Shown: positions 7,890-18,979, counted from the first letter of the stretch. The stretch: DNA of 35,836 nt from Nonomuraea lactucae (GCF_003313395.1 NZ_QNFZ01000250.1:1-35836), one strand, 5' to 3'. Notes: generated by a model not told the origin, from the letters alone. Translations and numbers: made by a program.

Positions 7890-8266
7890 TGTACGTGGAC
7901 CCGCCCGCCCCCCAGCCCATGCGTCCCGGTGAGACGCCGCCCGCGGCACCCGGGGCCAACCCGCTGGATCCCCAGCCGAGGGCGTGGGAGTTCAATCCCG
8001 AGTACCAGCGACTGGTCACCGCCTGGCAGACCGTCATGCCCCTGCTGGAGAACCTCACGACAGCCCTCGACAAGGCGTACCGGCAGGCCAGGAGCCCGCA
8101 GACGTGGGACGCGCCCGTGGGCAAGCGCTACGTGGAGGACATCGCCGAGTGGCGCACCAGGCTGGCCCTCTACCGCCAGGCCGTGCTCACCTCGATCAGC
8201 GACGAGGCCGCCGACACGCCCCGCTGGATCCCCAGCGCGGCCGGCGCGCCCCACGCCTTCTCCTGA
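7889..8266 (+). CDS. Small helical partner protein, possibly WXG100-like; function unknown
   Basis: About 125 residues, unrecognised. The first 30 residues are Pro-rich (PPAPQPMRPGETPP and following). The rest is a predicted helical hairpin: helix about 38-68, a turn with TWDAPVGKRY near residues 74-83, then a helix through EWRTRLALYRQAVLTSI. A Trp in the turn followed by a long second helix recalls WXG100/ESX proteins, but the motif is W-D-A-P, not W-x-G. The ATG shares one base with the previous stop and has AAGGAG six bases upstream. GTG 7886 would add one residue with poorer spacing. Coupling to the 745-residue gene implies that the two products are made together and may interact. Confidence 0.8.
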   Translation: MYVDPPAPQPMRPGETPPAAPGANPLDPQPRAWEFNPEYQRLVTAWQTVMPLLENLTTALDKAYRQARSPQTWDAPVGKRYVEDIAEWRTRLALYRQAVLTSISDEAADTPRWIPSAAGAPHAFS

Positions 8267-8361
8267 CGCACCCCACACCACCACCACCGGGGGCTTCCCG
8301 ACCCAGGTCCGGGAGGCTCCTGGCCGTCCTCTGAAGCGGCCTCCAGCGCTCCTGACGCCTC

Positions 8362-8397
8362 CTCCCAGGCTCGTGTGCTCATCCAGGTGCCTGGGAG
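8362..8397 (+). terminator. 9-bp hairpin before glyA
   Basis: CTCCCAGGC (8362-8370) pairs perfectly with GCCTGGGAG (8389-8397) around an 18-base loop. It lies about 95 bases after the stop of the small helical gene and 55 bases before glyA. It may end the upstream two-gene operon, though it lacks a T-run and has a long loop. The rest of 8267-8452 holds no gene I can support; a TAGAGT (8441-8446) could be a -10 element for glyA. Confidence 0.4.
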
Positions 8398-8452
8398 CGT
8401 CGCTCTGGGCGGGCATGTGGGCAAAACGGACACTCGCCTTTAGAGTGGAGAA

Positions 8453-9718
8453 ATGGGTCCACAGCCGTACTATGGCCCCGATTTCGGCCTGCTTCAGCGG
8501 CAGGACCCCGAGATGGCCCAGGTGCTTCTCGACGAGCTGGAGCGGGTGCGCGGCGGGCTGCAACTGATCGCCAGCGAGAACTTCACCTCGCCCGCCGTCC
8601 TGGCCGCGCTGGGATCCACGCTCACCAACAAGTACGCCGAGGGCTACCCGGGCAGGCGCTACTACGGCGGCTGCGAGGTCGTGGACCGGGCCGAGCGGCT
8701 GGCGATCGACCGGGCCCGCAAGCTGTTCGGCGCCGAGCACGCCAACGTCCAGCCGCACTCCGGCGCGTCGGCCAATCTCGCCGCCTACGCGGCGCTGCTG
8801 CAGCCGGGCGACACGATGCTCGCGATGGAGTTGCAGCACGGCGGCCACCTCACCCACGGCTCCAAGGTGAACTTTTCAGGAAGATGGTTCGACGTCGTGT
8901 CGTACGGCGTGCGTCGCGACACCGAACTCATCGACTACGACGAGGTGCGGGACCTGGCGCTGCGGCACCAGCCGAAGCTGATCGTCTGTGGTGCCACGTC
9001 GTACCCGAGGCTGCTCGACTTCACCGCGTTCCGCGGCATCGCCGACGAGGTGGGGGCGTGGCTGCTCGCCGACGTGGCGCACCCGATCGGGCTGATGGCC
9101 GGTGGCGCGATCCCGTCGGCGGTGCCGTACGCCGACGTCGTGACGTTCACGACGCACAAGGCGCTGCGCGGCCCGCGCGGCGGCGGCATCCTGTGCACGG
9201 CGGAGCTGGCCGCCAGGATCGACCGGGCGGTGTTCCCGTTCGTGCAGGGAGGGCCGCTCATGCACGCGGTGGCGGCGAAGGCGGTGGCGTTCGGCGAGGC
9301 GATGCGGCCGGAGTTCGCCGGTTACGCGAAGAAGGTGGTGGGCAACGCGCGGGCGCTGTGCGACGCGCTGGCCGCCGAGGGCATGCGGCCGGTCGCGGGC
9401 GGCACCGACACGCATCTGGCACTGATCGACCTGCGCGGACTCGGCGTGTCGGGCGCCGAGGCCGAAACGCGCTGCGCGGCGGCGGGGATAACGCTCAACC
9501 GCAACGCGATCCCGTATGATCCGGAGCCTCCGGTGATCACTTCTGGGATCCGTGTCGGCACGCCGTGTGTCACGACCCAGGGGATGGGGCCGGAGGAGCT
9601 GAAGGAGGTCGGGATGCTGGTGGCCCAGGCCGTGCTGCGTCCCGGCTCGGTGGCCGGCGTGCGCGAGCGCGTGTCGGCGTTGCTGACCATCCATCAGCCA
9701 TATCTCAGCGAATATTAA
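8453..9718 (+). CDS. glyA: Serine hydroxymethyltransferase, divergent paralogue
   Basis: PLP enzyme converting serine and tetrahydrofolate to glycine and methylene-tetrahydrofolate in the cytoplasm. Length (421) and motifs fit: [46 protein letters not shown], and the PLP lysine in TTHK (about residue 236) with LRGPRGG. QGGPLMH and [14 protein letters not shown] are also present. Several positions next to the cofactor differ from the usual form: SGASAN instead of SGSQAN, DVAHPIG instead of the usual DMAH(I/V)AG, and HKA instead of HKT. It is likely the secondary glyA of the atp region rather than the main housekeeping copy. GTGGAG lies very close to the ATG, so initiation may be atypical. Confidence 0.92.
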   Translation: MGPQPYYGPDFGLLQRQDPEMAQVLLDELERVRGGLQLIASENFTSPAVLAALGSTLTNKYAEGYPGRRYYGGCEVVDRAERLAIDRARKLFGAEHANVQPHSGASANLAAYAALLQPGDTMLAMELQHGGHLTHGSKVNFSGRWFDVVSYGVRRDTELIDYDEVRDLALRHQPKLIVCGATSYPRLLDFTAFRGIADEVGAWLLADVAHPIGLMAGGAIPSAVPYADVVTFTTHKALRGPRGGGILCTAELAARIDRAVFPFVQGGPLMHAVAAKAVAFGEAMRPEFAGYAKKVVGNARALCDALAAEGMRPVAGGTDTHLALIDLRGLGVSGAEAETRCAAAGITLNRNAIPYDPEPPVITSGIRVGTPCVTTQGMGPEELKEVGMLVAQAVLRPGSVAGVRERVSALLTIHQPYLSEY

Positions 9719-9775
9719 GCTGGTCTGTGTCGTTTTCCGGTCACACTGGGCCGGAGCATCCGGGAAACTAGGTCC

Positions 9776-11059
9776 GTGCGCGAATACCTGTTCATGGCGC
9801 TCGTTGCGGCGGCGGTGACGTACCTCCTCGTCCCGCTGGTTCGCCGCTTCGCCATCCGCATCGGGGCCGCTCCGGAGATCCGCGAGCGGGACGTGCACAC
9901 CACGCCGACGCCGCGGCTGGGCGGACTGGCGATGTACGGCGGGCTGGTGGCGGGCCTGCTGGTGGCCAGCGAGCTGGCCTACACCGGTGAGGCGCTCAGG
10001 GACGCCGACGGCCATCCGGTGACCGCCCTGCTCATCGCCGGCGGCCTCATCACCCTCACCGGCTTCCTCGACGACTGGTGGGGCATGGACGCCTTCATCA
10101 AGCTGGCCGGTCAGATCGCCGCGGCGGGGGTGCTCGTCTACTACGATCTGCGGCTGGTCTACATCCCGCTGCCCAAGGACTGGGGCGGCTCCACCAGCCT
10201 CGACTACACCCTGAGCACGATCATCACCATCATGGTGGTGGTCGTCACGATCAACGCGGTCAACTTCGTCGACGGGCTCGACGGCCTGGCCGCCGGGATC
10301 GTGTGCATCGCGGCCATGGCCACCTGGGCCTACTCCATCTTCCTGTCCAAGAGCATCAGCGGCGACAACATCACCACCACGGCCGGCATCGCGGCCATTC
10401 TCATCGGCACCTGCCTGGGCTTCCTGCCGCACAACTTCCACCCGGCGAAGATCTTCATGGGCGACACGGGCGCGATGCTGATCGGCCTGGTGCTCGCCTC
10501 CTCGATCGTCACGGTGACGCCGCTCGATCCCGCCGTCATCGAGGACATGAACAAGGTCCCGGTGCTGCTGCCGCTGCTGCTGCCGGCGGCGGTGCTGGTG
10601 CTGCCGCTGGTCGACCTGATCACCGCCGTGGTGCGGCGCACCTCCTACGGCATGTCGCCGTTCGCGCCCGACCGCGGCCATCTCCACCACCGGCTGATGG
10701 ACATCGGCCATTCGCACCGGCGTTCCGTCCTCATCATGTACGCCTGGGCGTTCATCTTCGCGTTCGGCCTGGTCGCGATGTCCACGATCGGCGTGCCGGT
10801 GCTGCTGTTCCCCGTTGTGATCCTGCTCGCCATCGGCGTGCTCGTGCTGATGGCGGCGCCGCGCTGGCGCGGTCGCGGCGGCGCGCACTCGCGCGGCAGA
10901 CAGCCGAGCGACGACGACGGCCCGCCCACCGGCCCGATGCCGCCGATCCTGCCGGAATCCGAGGTCAAGCCCGTGGCGGACCCCGTGCACGAGCCGCCGC
11001 AGGAGCGCGCGAGCGCCGAGGGAAAACCGGTCATTCCCGCCTATCCGAGCCGTTCATGA
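9776..11059 (+). CDS. wecA: MraY/WecA-family polyprenyl-phosphate N-acetylhexosamine-1-phosphate transferase
   Basis: Integral membrane enzyme that transfers a sugar-1-phosphate (probably GlcNAc) from UDP-sugar to decaprenyl or undecaprenyl phosphate, the first step of a wall polymer such as a linker or teichoic-type glycan. It has about ten membrane segments and the family active-site motifs: PRLGG, the DDWWGMD pair near residue 100, N160-x2-N163-x2-DGLDGL, MGDTGAMLIG, and the His-rich loop DRGHLHHRLMDIGH. The cytoplasmic C-terminal tail (about 370-427) is charged and Pro-rich. Start GTG 9776 sits just after ACTAGG. The place directly before the ATP synthase genes is conserved in actinobacteria (the Rv1302 position in M. 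tuberculosis). Confidence 0.93.
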   Translation: MREYLFMALVAAAVTYLLVPLVRRFAIRIGAAPEIRERDVHTTPTPRLGGLAMYGGLVAGLLVASELAYTGEALRDADGHPVTALLIAGGLITLTGFLDDWWGMDAFIKLAGQIAAAGVLVYYDLRLVYIPLPKDWGGSTSLDYTLSTIITIMVVVVTINAVNFVDGLDGLAAGIVCIAAMATWAYSIFLSKSISGDNITTTAGIAAILIGTCLGFLPHNFHPAKIFMGDTGAMLIGLVLASSIVTVTPLDPAVIEDMNKVPVLLPLLLPAAVLVLPLVDLITAVVRRTSYGMSPFAPDRGHLHHRLMDIGHSHRRSVLIMYAWAFIFAFGLVAMSTIGVPVLLFPVVILLAIGVLVLMAAPRWRGRGGAHSRGRQPSDDDGPPTGPMPPILPESEVKPVADPVHEPPQERASAEGKPVIPAYPSRS

Positions 11060-11102
11060 TCGCGAACTAGAAACGGCAGGTAAAAGCGGTCTTCCGTGAG
11101 CT

Positions 11103-11118
11103 TGTGATATCTTTCACG
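11103..11118. promoter_or_regulatory. CRP/GlxR-like dyad upstream of the ATP synthase operon
   Basis: TGTGA (11103-11107), six bases, TCACG (11114-11118). This matches 9 of 10 half-site bases of the cAMP-receptor consensus TGTGA-N6-TCACA. Symmetry extends outward (CTTGTGA against CTCGTGA when read from the other side). It lies 72 bases before the first gene of the operon. Actinobacterial CRP homologues (GlxR, Crp/Rv3676) use this site and control respiratory genes. Confidence 0.6.
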
Positions 11119-11189
11119 AGCAGGGGCCCCCATTGCACGCGCTCTGGGGGTAGCAAACGCTCGCTTGACAACTTTCTAGGGGAGCACCG

Positions 11190-11609
11190 ATGCAGGCCAA
11201 CGACGTGCGCGTCCTCAAGAGCGCCGCGCTGCCCACCCTCGTGGTGGGGGCGTTCGCCGTGGCCGTTTCGCTCCTGACCGCCGGAGGCAAGGGCGCGCTC
11301 GGCGCCGCGATCGGCGTGCTGCTGGTGGCGGTCTTCTTCAGCGTCAGCGTGGTGGCCGTGAGCTACGCCGCCAAGGTGTCACCCCAGGTCATGGCGATGG
11401 CGGCCATGGGCAGCTACCTCGTCAAGGTGGTCGTCATCATGGTGATGCTGGCCACGTTCGGCGACACCACGGCGTGGAACTCCAAGGCGTTCGCCTGGTC
11501 CGTCGTGGTCTGCACGATCGTCTGGACGGGTTTCGAGGTCCGCGCCTTCATCAAGACCAAGATCCTTTACGTGGACCCCGAGGCCACGGTCCCCGGGAAG
11601 GGCGACTGA
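11190..11609 (+). CDS. AtpI-like membrane protein of the ATP synthase operon
   Basis: A 139-residue protein with four predicted membrane helices (about 13-33, 36-60, 68-90 and 100-120) and short loops, the layout of AtpI (ATP synthase protein I). AtpI-type proteins help assemble the c-ring and may aid Mg2+ supply. The ATG follows GGGGAG at good spacing. It is the first gene of the operon, downstream of the CRP-like dyad. Sequence conservation in this family is low, so the call rests on size, topology and place. Confidence 0.75.
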   Translation: MQANDVRVLKSAALPTLVVGAFAVAVSLLTAGGKGALGAAIGVLLVAVFFSVSVVAVSYAAKVSPQVMAMAAMGSYLVKVVVIMVMLATFGDTTAWNSKAFAWSVVVCTIVWTGFEVRAFIKTKILYVDPEATVPGKGD

Positions 11610-11677
11610 TGAGGCCGATCGACAGGGCGGGTCCGATATGACTAGTCCTCCGCTCGCCTGCTATCGTCGGGCGCGCG

Positions 11678-11893
11678 ATGAGCGAACAGGAACGCCGGCC
11701 GGAGGACGACGGTCAGGACTTCGCCAGCGCCGCTTGGTCGATCCCCAGCTATCTGCTCGCCGGGATGGCGATCTACGGCGGTGGGGGCTGGTTGCTGGAC
11801 CGCTGGCTCGACACGTCCGCGTTCTTCCCCATAGGCATCGTCCTGGGGATCGTGCTGTCCGTCTACCTGGTCTACCGGAAGTACGGTCGCTAG
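11678..11893 (+). CDS. AtpZ/AtpI-family small membrane protein
   Basis: A 71-residue protein: a hydrophilic start of about 18 residues, then two membrane helices (about 22-42 and 49-66) with the family's Gly-rich GGGGWLLDRWL between them and the LVYRKYGR end. AtpZ-type proteins form complexes with AtpI and have been linked to Mg2+/Ca2+ transport for the ATP synthase. There is no clear ribosome site. A possible -10 (TATCGT, 11662-11667) with a -35-like ATGACT (11638-11643) would give an almost leaderless mRNA starting here. The order (AtpI-like first, AtpZ-like second) is the reverse of that in many other bacteria. Confidence 0.8.
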   Translation: MSEQERRPEDDGQDFASAAWSIPSYLLAGMAIYGGGGWLLDRWLDTSAFFPIGIVLGIVLSVYLVYRKYGR

Positions 11894-11960
11894 CCCGGCG
11901 CGGCGATCGCTTCGCTGAGGAAACCCTTTTGATCCACTACGACGTTGAAGGGAACGCCGC

Positions 11961-12755
11961 GTGAACGCGCTGACGGTCCTCAATCCTCAAGATCAGTTCA
12001 AGGCGCCGACGCCTGACGAGCTGTTCAACCTGCCCCCGATCATCCCGGGGGTCGACTGGTTCACCAAGCCGGTCCTCCTCGCTCTCCTCAGCGCGGTCAT
12101 TGTGATCGGTTTCTTCTGGGCCGCCTTCGCCAGCCCGAAGATCGTCCCCAGGGGCGTGCAGAACGCCGCCGAGGTGGGCTACATGTTCGTCCGCGACCAG
12201 GTCGCCCGGCCCTTCCTGGGCAAGGACGCCGACCGGTGGATGGGCCTGCTGCTCAGCCTCTTCTTCCTGGTGTTCGCGTGGAACATCATGGGCGTCATCC
12301 CGTTCGCCCAGTTCCCGGTGGCCTCGCACATCGCGTTCCCGGCCGTGCTCGCCATCTCGATCTACGTGCTCAAGGTCTACCTCGGCGTCAGGCACCAGGG
12401 CCCGATCGGCTACTTCAAGAACATGATGTTCCCGCCGGGGCTGCCCAAGCCGATCTACATCCTGCTCTCCCCGATCGAGTTCCTCTCCAACCTGATCATC
12501 GCGCCCTTCACGCACGCCGTCCGACTGTTCGCCAACATGTTCGCCGGCCACATGCTGCTGGCGTTCTTCAGCATGGTGGGCTTCTGGTTCCTGTTCGAGC
12601 ACCTGACCCCGCTCGGAGCCCCCATCGGCGTCATCGGCGTCGTCATGACCATCATCTTCACCGCCTTCGAGATGTTCATCCAGTTCCTGCAGGCGTTCCT
12701 CTTCGCCATGCTGGCCTCGATGTACATCGGCGGTTCGCTGCACGCAGAGCACTGA
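11961..12755 (+). CDS. atpB: F1Fo ATP synthase subunit a
   Basis: Membrane subunit that forms the two proton half-channels beside the c-ring. It has 264 residues and about five to six membrane helices. The essential arginine lies in HAVRLFANMFAGH (Arg188), and the conserved Glu/Gln-rich last helices (FEMFIQFLQAFLFAML) are present. GTG 11961 is preceded by GAAGGGAA at normal spacing. It follows the AtpZ-like gene after 67 bases and precedes atpE after 71. Confidence 0.97.
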   Translation: MNALTVLNPQDQFKAPTPDELFNLPPIIPGVDWFTKPVLLALLSAVIVIGFFWAAFASPKIVPRGVQNAAEVGYMFVRDQVARPFLGKDADRWMGLLLSLFFLVFAWNIMGVIPFAQFPVASHIAFPAVLAISIYVLKVYLGVRHQGPIGYFKNMMFPPGLPKPIYILLSPIEFLSNLIIAPFTHAVRLFANMFAGHMLLAFFSMVGFWFLFEHLTPLGAPIGVIGVVMTIIFTAFEMFIQFLQAFLFAMLASMYIGGSLHAEH

Positions 12756-12781
12756 GAACCACAGACCCCGACCAGTCCAGA

Positions 12782-12804
12782 CCGGTGAGACTCCGCTTCA
12801 CCGG
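12782..12804 (+). promoter_or_regulatory. Hairpin in the leader of atpE
   Basis: CCGGTGA (12782-12788) and TCACCGG (12798-12804) form a 7-bp stem with a 9-base loop, ending 22 bases before the atpE ATG and just before its AAAGGA site. A hairpin here could mark an mRNA processing or stability site that lets subunit c be made in excess over subunit a. That role is inferred. Confidence 0.45.
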
Positions 12805-12814
12805 CCGTCAGTAA

Positions 12815-13057
<243 letters not shown>

Positions 13058-13092
13058 CGACCAGAAAGAATCCCTGACGAAAGGCTGCATCC

Positions 13093-13644
13093 ATGACAAC
13101 GGCAGCTACGCTCCTGGCGTCGGAAGAGGGCGCCAACCCTCTGATCCCGCACACCTACGAGCTCGTCGTCGGTATCTTCGCTTTCGCGGTCGTCTTCTTC
13201 GTCGTCGGCAGGATGCTCGTCCCGCGGATCCAGAAGACGCTGGCCGAGCGCACCGACGCGATCGAGGGCGGCATCAAGAGGGCGGAGGAGGCCCAGGCCG
13301 AGGCGCAGGCGCTGCAGCAGCAGTACCGCGACCAGCTGGCCGAGGCCAGGCAGGACGCGGCTCGGCTCCGTGAGGAGGCCCGCGAGCAGGCCGCTCAGAT
13401 CAAGGCGGAACTCCGCGAGGAGGCACAGGCCGAGGCCCGCCGCCTCATCGAGGCCGCGCACGCCCAGATCGAGGCGGACCGTCAGCAGGCGTTCACCCAG
13501 CTCCGCGCGGAGATCGGCCGCCTGTCCACCGACCTGGCCGGTCGCATCGTCGGCGAGGCCCTGGAGGACGAGGCCAGGCGGCGTCGCACTGTCGACCGGT
13601 TCCTCGACGAGCTCGAAAGCTCCAGCGCGCAGGCGGTGCGCTAA
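13093..13644 (+). CDS. atpF: F1Fo ATP synthase subunit b
   Basis: Peripheral stalk subunit that ties Fo to F1. The 183 residues comprise a short start, one membrane helix (about 22-42, VVGIFAFAVVFFVVG) and a long Ala/Glu/Arg/Gln-rich coiled coil to the end (IQKTLAERTDAIEGGIKRAEEAQAEA and on). Length and layout are normal for a homodimeric b. The stop TAA shares its last base with the atpH ATG, which couples translation of the two stalk subunits. Confidence 0.95.
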   Translation: MTTAATLLASEEGANPLIPHTYELVVGIFAFAVVFFVVGRMLVPRIQKTLAERTDAIEGGIKRAEEAQAEAQALQQQYRDQLAEARQDAARLREEAREQAAQIKAELREEAQAEARRLIEAAHAQIEADRQQAFTQLRAEIGRLSTDLAGRIVGEALEDEARRRRTVDRFLDELESSSAQAVR

Positions 13645-14453
13645 TGAGAGGGCTGAGCAGAAGCTCGCTGCGAGAGGTCGAGGAGCGCTTCAACGCGGTC
13701 GCGGGAAGCGCCGACCTCGGCACGCTCTCCGACGAGCTGTTCGCGATCGCGGACCTGCTCGACCGGGAGCACGGCCTGCGCCGTGCCCTGTCCGACCCGG
13801 CCAGGCTCGCCGAGCTGAAGGCCCGCACCGTGCGGGCGCTGCTCGAGGGCAAGGTCAGCGAGGCCACGATCGCCACCGCCGAGGCCGCGGTGTCGGCCCG
13901 GTGGTCGCGCGCGGGTGACCTGCCCGACGTGCTCGAACGGCTCGGCGTCGTCGCCGCTGCCGCCGAGGCCGAGAGCCAGGGCACCCTCGACGAGGTGGAG
14001 GACGAGCTCTTCCGCTTCAGCCGCGTCATCGCCGCCAACGCCGACCTGCGCCGCGCGCTGTCCGACCCCGCCGTCCCCGAGGAGGCCAAGCGGCAGCTGC
14101 TGCGCGACCTGCTCGGCGGCAAGGTGGCGCCGACCAGCCTGCGCCTCATCACGCAGGTGGCAGTTCATTCGCGAGGACGTAGCCTGGAGACAGGTCTGGA
14201 GGAGTTCGGCCAGCTGGTGGCGCAGCAGCGCCAGCGCTTCGTCGCTGTGGTGCGCAGCGCCGTCGAGCTGACCGAGCAGCAGAAGCAGCGTCTGGCGACC
14301 TGGCTGCGCACCTCCTACGGTCGCGACGTGCACCTGAACGTCGAGGTGGATCCGCGAGTGCTCGGTGGGTTCTCGGTCCGCATCGGCGACGAGATCATCG
14401 ACACCACCATTGTGGGACGAATCGAAGAAGTCCGCCGCCGGTTGGCCGGCTAG
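13644..14453 (+). CDS. atpH: F1Fo ATP synthase subunit delta, long actinobacterial form
   Basis: Joins the top of F1 to the b stalk. With 269 residues it is about 90 longer than the E. coli delta, as usual in Streptomyces relatives. The C-terminal domain carries conserved [27 protein letters not shown]. The N-terminal half has two similar stretches ([20 protein letters not shown] and [20 protein letters not shown]), hinting at an internal duplication of the helical domain. No separate ribosome site is seen; the start ATG overlaps the atpF stop by one base. Confidence 0.95.
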   Translation: MRGLSRSSLREVEERFNAVAGSADLGTLSDELFAIADLLDREHGLRRALSDPARLAELKARTVRALLEGKVSEATIATAEAAVSARWSRAGDLPDVLERLGVVAAAAEAESQGTLDEVEDELFRFSRVIAANADLRRALSDPAVPEEAKRQLLRDLLGGKVAPTSLRLITQVAVHSRGRSLETGLEEFGQLVAQQRQRFVAVVRSAVELTEQQKQRLATWLRTSYGRDVHLNVEVDPRVLGGFSVRIGDEIIDTTIVGRIEEVRRRLAG

Positions 14454-14476
14454 GCGAAGAGGGAGACAGAGTAGAG

Positions 14477-16126
14477 ATGGCGGAGCTTACGATCCGGCCG
14501 GACGAGATCCGGGACGCGCTTGAGCGCTTCGTCCAGGCGTACGAACCGGAAGGCGCCGCGCGCGAGGAGATCGGGACCGTCGTCGACTGTGGCGACGGCA
14601 TCGCCCATGTCTCCGGCCTTCCCTCGGCGATGGCGAACGAGCTGCTCGAGTTCGAGGACGGCACGCGCGGCCTGGCACTGAACCTCGACACCCGTGAGAT
14701 CGGTGTCGTCATCCTGGGCGACTTCAGCAAGATCGAGGAGGGCCAGACGGTCCGCCGGACGGGCGAGGTCCTGTCCGTGCCCGTCGGCGACGGCTTCCTC
14801 GGCCGCGTGGTCGACCCGCTGGGCAACCCGCTCGACGGCAAGGGCGCCATCGAGTCCGAGGGCGTGCGCGCCCTCGAACTGCAGGCCCCCTCGGTCGTCC
14901 AGCGCCAGCCGGTGAAGGAGCCGCTGCAGACCGGCATCAAGGCCATCGACGCCATGACGCCGATCGGCCGCGGCCAGCGCCAGCTGATCATCGGTGACCG
15001 TGGCACCGGCAAGACCGCGATCGCCGTGGACACCATCCTCAACCAGCGCGAGAACTGGGCCACCGGCGACCCCGCCAAGCAGGTCCGCTGCGTCTACGTC
15101 GCGGTCGGCCAGAAGGGCTCGACGATCGCGCAGGTCAGGGCCCGCCTGGAGGAGGCGGGCGCGCTGGAGTACACGACCATCGTCGCCGCGCCGGCCTCCG
15201 ACCCGGCCGGCTACAAGTACATCGCCCCCTACACCGGCTCGGCCATCGGTCAGCACTGGATGTACCAGGGCAAGCACGTCCTGATCGTCTTCGACGACCT
15301 CACCAAGCAGGCCGACGCCTACCGCGCCGTCTCCCTGCTGCTGCGCCGCCCGCCGGGCCGCGAGGCCTTCCCCGGCGACGTGTTCTACCTCCACTCGCGT
15401 CTGCTGGAGCGCTGCGCCAAGCTCTCCAACGACATGGGCGGCGGCTCGATGACCGGCCTGCCGATCATCGAGACCAAGGGCAACGACGTCTCGGCGTTCA
15501 TCCCGACCAACGTCATCTCCATCACCGACGGACAGTGCTTCCTCGAGACCGACCTGTTCAACGCCGGTGTGCGCCCGGCCATCAACGTCGGCATCTCGGT
15601 CTCCCGAGTCGGCGGCTCGGCGCAGGTCAAGGCGATGAGGAAGGTCGCGGGCACGCTGAAGCTGTCGCTGTCGCAGTACCGCGACCTCGAGGCGTTCGCC
15701 GCGTTCGCGTCCGACCTCGACGCCGCCTCCCGTGCCCAGCTCGAGCGCGGCCAGCGCCTGGTCGAGCTGCTCAAGCAGCCGCAGTACTCCCCGTTCCCCG
15801 TCGAGAAGCAGGTCGTGTCGGTGTGGTCCGGCACCACCGGTGAGCTGGACGAGGTGCCGGTCGAGGACATCCGCCGGTTCGAGGCGGAGTTCCTCGACTA
15901 CCTGCAGAGCTCGCGCAAGGGCATCTTCGACAGCATCCGCGAGACCAAGGAGCTGTCCGACGACACGGTGACCGCTCTCAAGGACGCCATCACGGAGTTC
16001 AAGAAGGGCTTCACCACCTCCTCGGGCGAGCTGCTCGTCAAGGACGAGCCGGTGGCGCCGCTCGGCGCCGACGAGGTCGGCCAGGAGAAGATCCAGAAGG
16101 TCGTCCGCCCGGCGGAGAAGAAGTAG
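14477..16126 (+). CDS. atpA: F1Fo ATP synthase subunit alpha
   Basis: Non-catalytic nucleotide-binding subunit of the F1 hexamer. The 549 residues show the N-terminal beta barrel, Walker A GDRGTGKT (173-180), the nucleotide-contacting [15 protein letters not shown], and the signature [17 protein letters not shown] containing the arginine finger. The C-terminal extension beyond about 510 (rich in Lys/Glu, ending VRPAEKK) is typical of actinobacteria, where in mycobacteria it limits ATP hydrolysis. AGGGAGA lies upstream; the next gene starts three bases after the stop. Confidence 0.98.
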   Translation: MAELTIRPDEIRDALERFVQAYEPEGAAREEIGTVVDCGDGIAHVSGLPSAMANELLEFEDGTRGLALNLDTREIGVVILGDFSKIEEGQTVRRTGEVLSVPVGDGFLGRVVDPLGNPLDGKGAIESEGVRALELQAPSVVQRQPVKEPLQTGIKAIDAMTPIGRGQRQLIIGDRGTGKTAIAVDTILNQRENWATGDPAKQVRCVYVAVGQKGSTIAQVRARLEEAGALEYTTIVAAPASDPAGYKYIAPYTGSAIGQHWMYQGKHVLIVFDDLTKQADAYRAVSLLLRRPPGREAFPGDVFYLHSRLLERCAKLSNDMGGGSMTGLPIIETKGNDVSAFIPTNVISITDGQCFLETDLFNAGVRPAINVGISVSRVGGSAQVKAMRKVAGTLKLSLSQYRDLEAFAAFASDLDAASRAQLERGQRLVELLKQPQYSPFPVEKQVVSVWSGTTGELDEVPVEDIRRFEAEFLDYLQSSRKGIFDSIRETKELSDDTVTALKDAITEFKKGFTTSSGELLVKDEPVAPLGADEVGQEKIQKVVRPAEKK

Positions 16127-16129
16127 GCC

Positions 16130-18479
<2,350 letters not shown>

Positions 18480-18521
18480 ATCGCCCCGGCTAACGGGCGA
18501 GCTCTGCGAGCCCGAGGATAC

Positions 18522-18554
18522 GGTGGTGGCACGGCCGCGGGCCGTGCCACCACC
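18522..18554 (+). promoter_or_regulatory. Perfect 14-bp hairpin between atpD and atpC
   Basis: GGTGGTGGCACGGC (18522-18535) pairs perfectly with GCCGTGCCACCACC (18541-18554) around a CGCGG loop. It starts 42 bases after the atpD stop and ends 23 bases before the atpC GTG. There is no T-run. It may attenuate or stabilise the transcript between beta (three per enzyme) and epsilon (one per enzyme). Confidence 0.7.
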
Positions 18555-18577
18555 TGATCGGAAAGGAACCTACACAA

Positions 18578-18979
18578 GTGGCGAAGCTACGCGTAGGGGT
18601 GGTCTCACCCGAGCGTGAGATCTGGTCGGGCGAGGCCGACATGGTGATTGCCAAGACCGTGGACGGCGAGATCGGCATCATGCCGCAACACGCGCCGGTG
18701 CTCGGCGTCCTGGTCGAGGGCGGCGTGCTGCGCGTGAAGCGGGAGGGCGAGGGTGACCTCGTCGCGGCGGTGCACGGCGGGTTCATCTCCGTGGCCGACG
18801 ACGAGGTGTCCGTGCTCGCCGAGGTGGCCGAGCTCGGTTCCGAGGTCGACGTCGCGGCCGCCCGCGACGCGCTTGAGCGCGCGCAGGCCTCGATCGAGGC
18901 CAACCAGGAGGACGCCGACGCGGCGGTCGAGGCCAAGCGTGCCAGGGCCAGGCTGCGCGCGGCGGGCGAAGACGTCTGA
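18578..18979 (+). CDS. atpC: F1Fo ATP synthase subunit epsilon
   Basis: Rotor subunit that couples and inhibits F1. The 133 residues show the N-terminal beta sandwich (VGVVSPEREIWSGEADMVIAKTVDGEIGIMPQHAPVLG) and a C-terminal helical hairpin rich in Ala/Glu/Arg. Start GTG follows AAAGGAACC. It is separated from atpD by 98 bases that hold a strong hairpin, unlike the tight spacing elsewhere in the operon. DUF2550 follows after 24 bases. Confidence 0.95.
   Translation: MAKLRVGVVSPEREIWSGEADMVIAKTVDGEIGIMPQHAPVLGVLVEGGVLRVKREGEGDLVAAVHGGFISVADDEVSVLAEVAELGSEVDVAAARDALERAQASIEANQEDADAAVEAKRARARLRAAGEDV

Noticed and set aside
11164-11169. TTGACA as the -35 box of the atp operon
   Set aside because: A matching -10 box would fall on or after the start codon of the first gene, and none is visible there.
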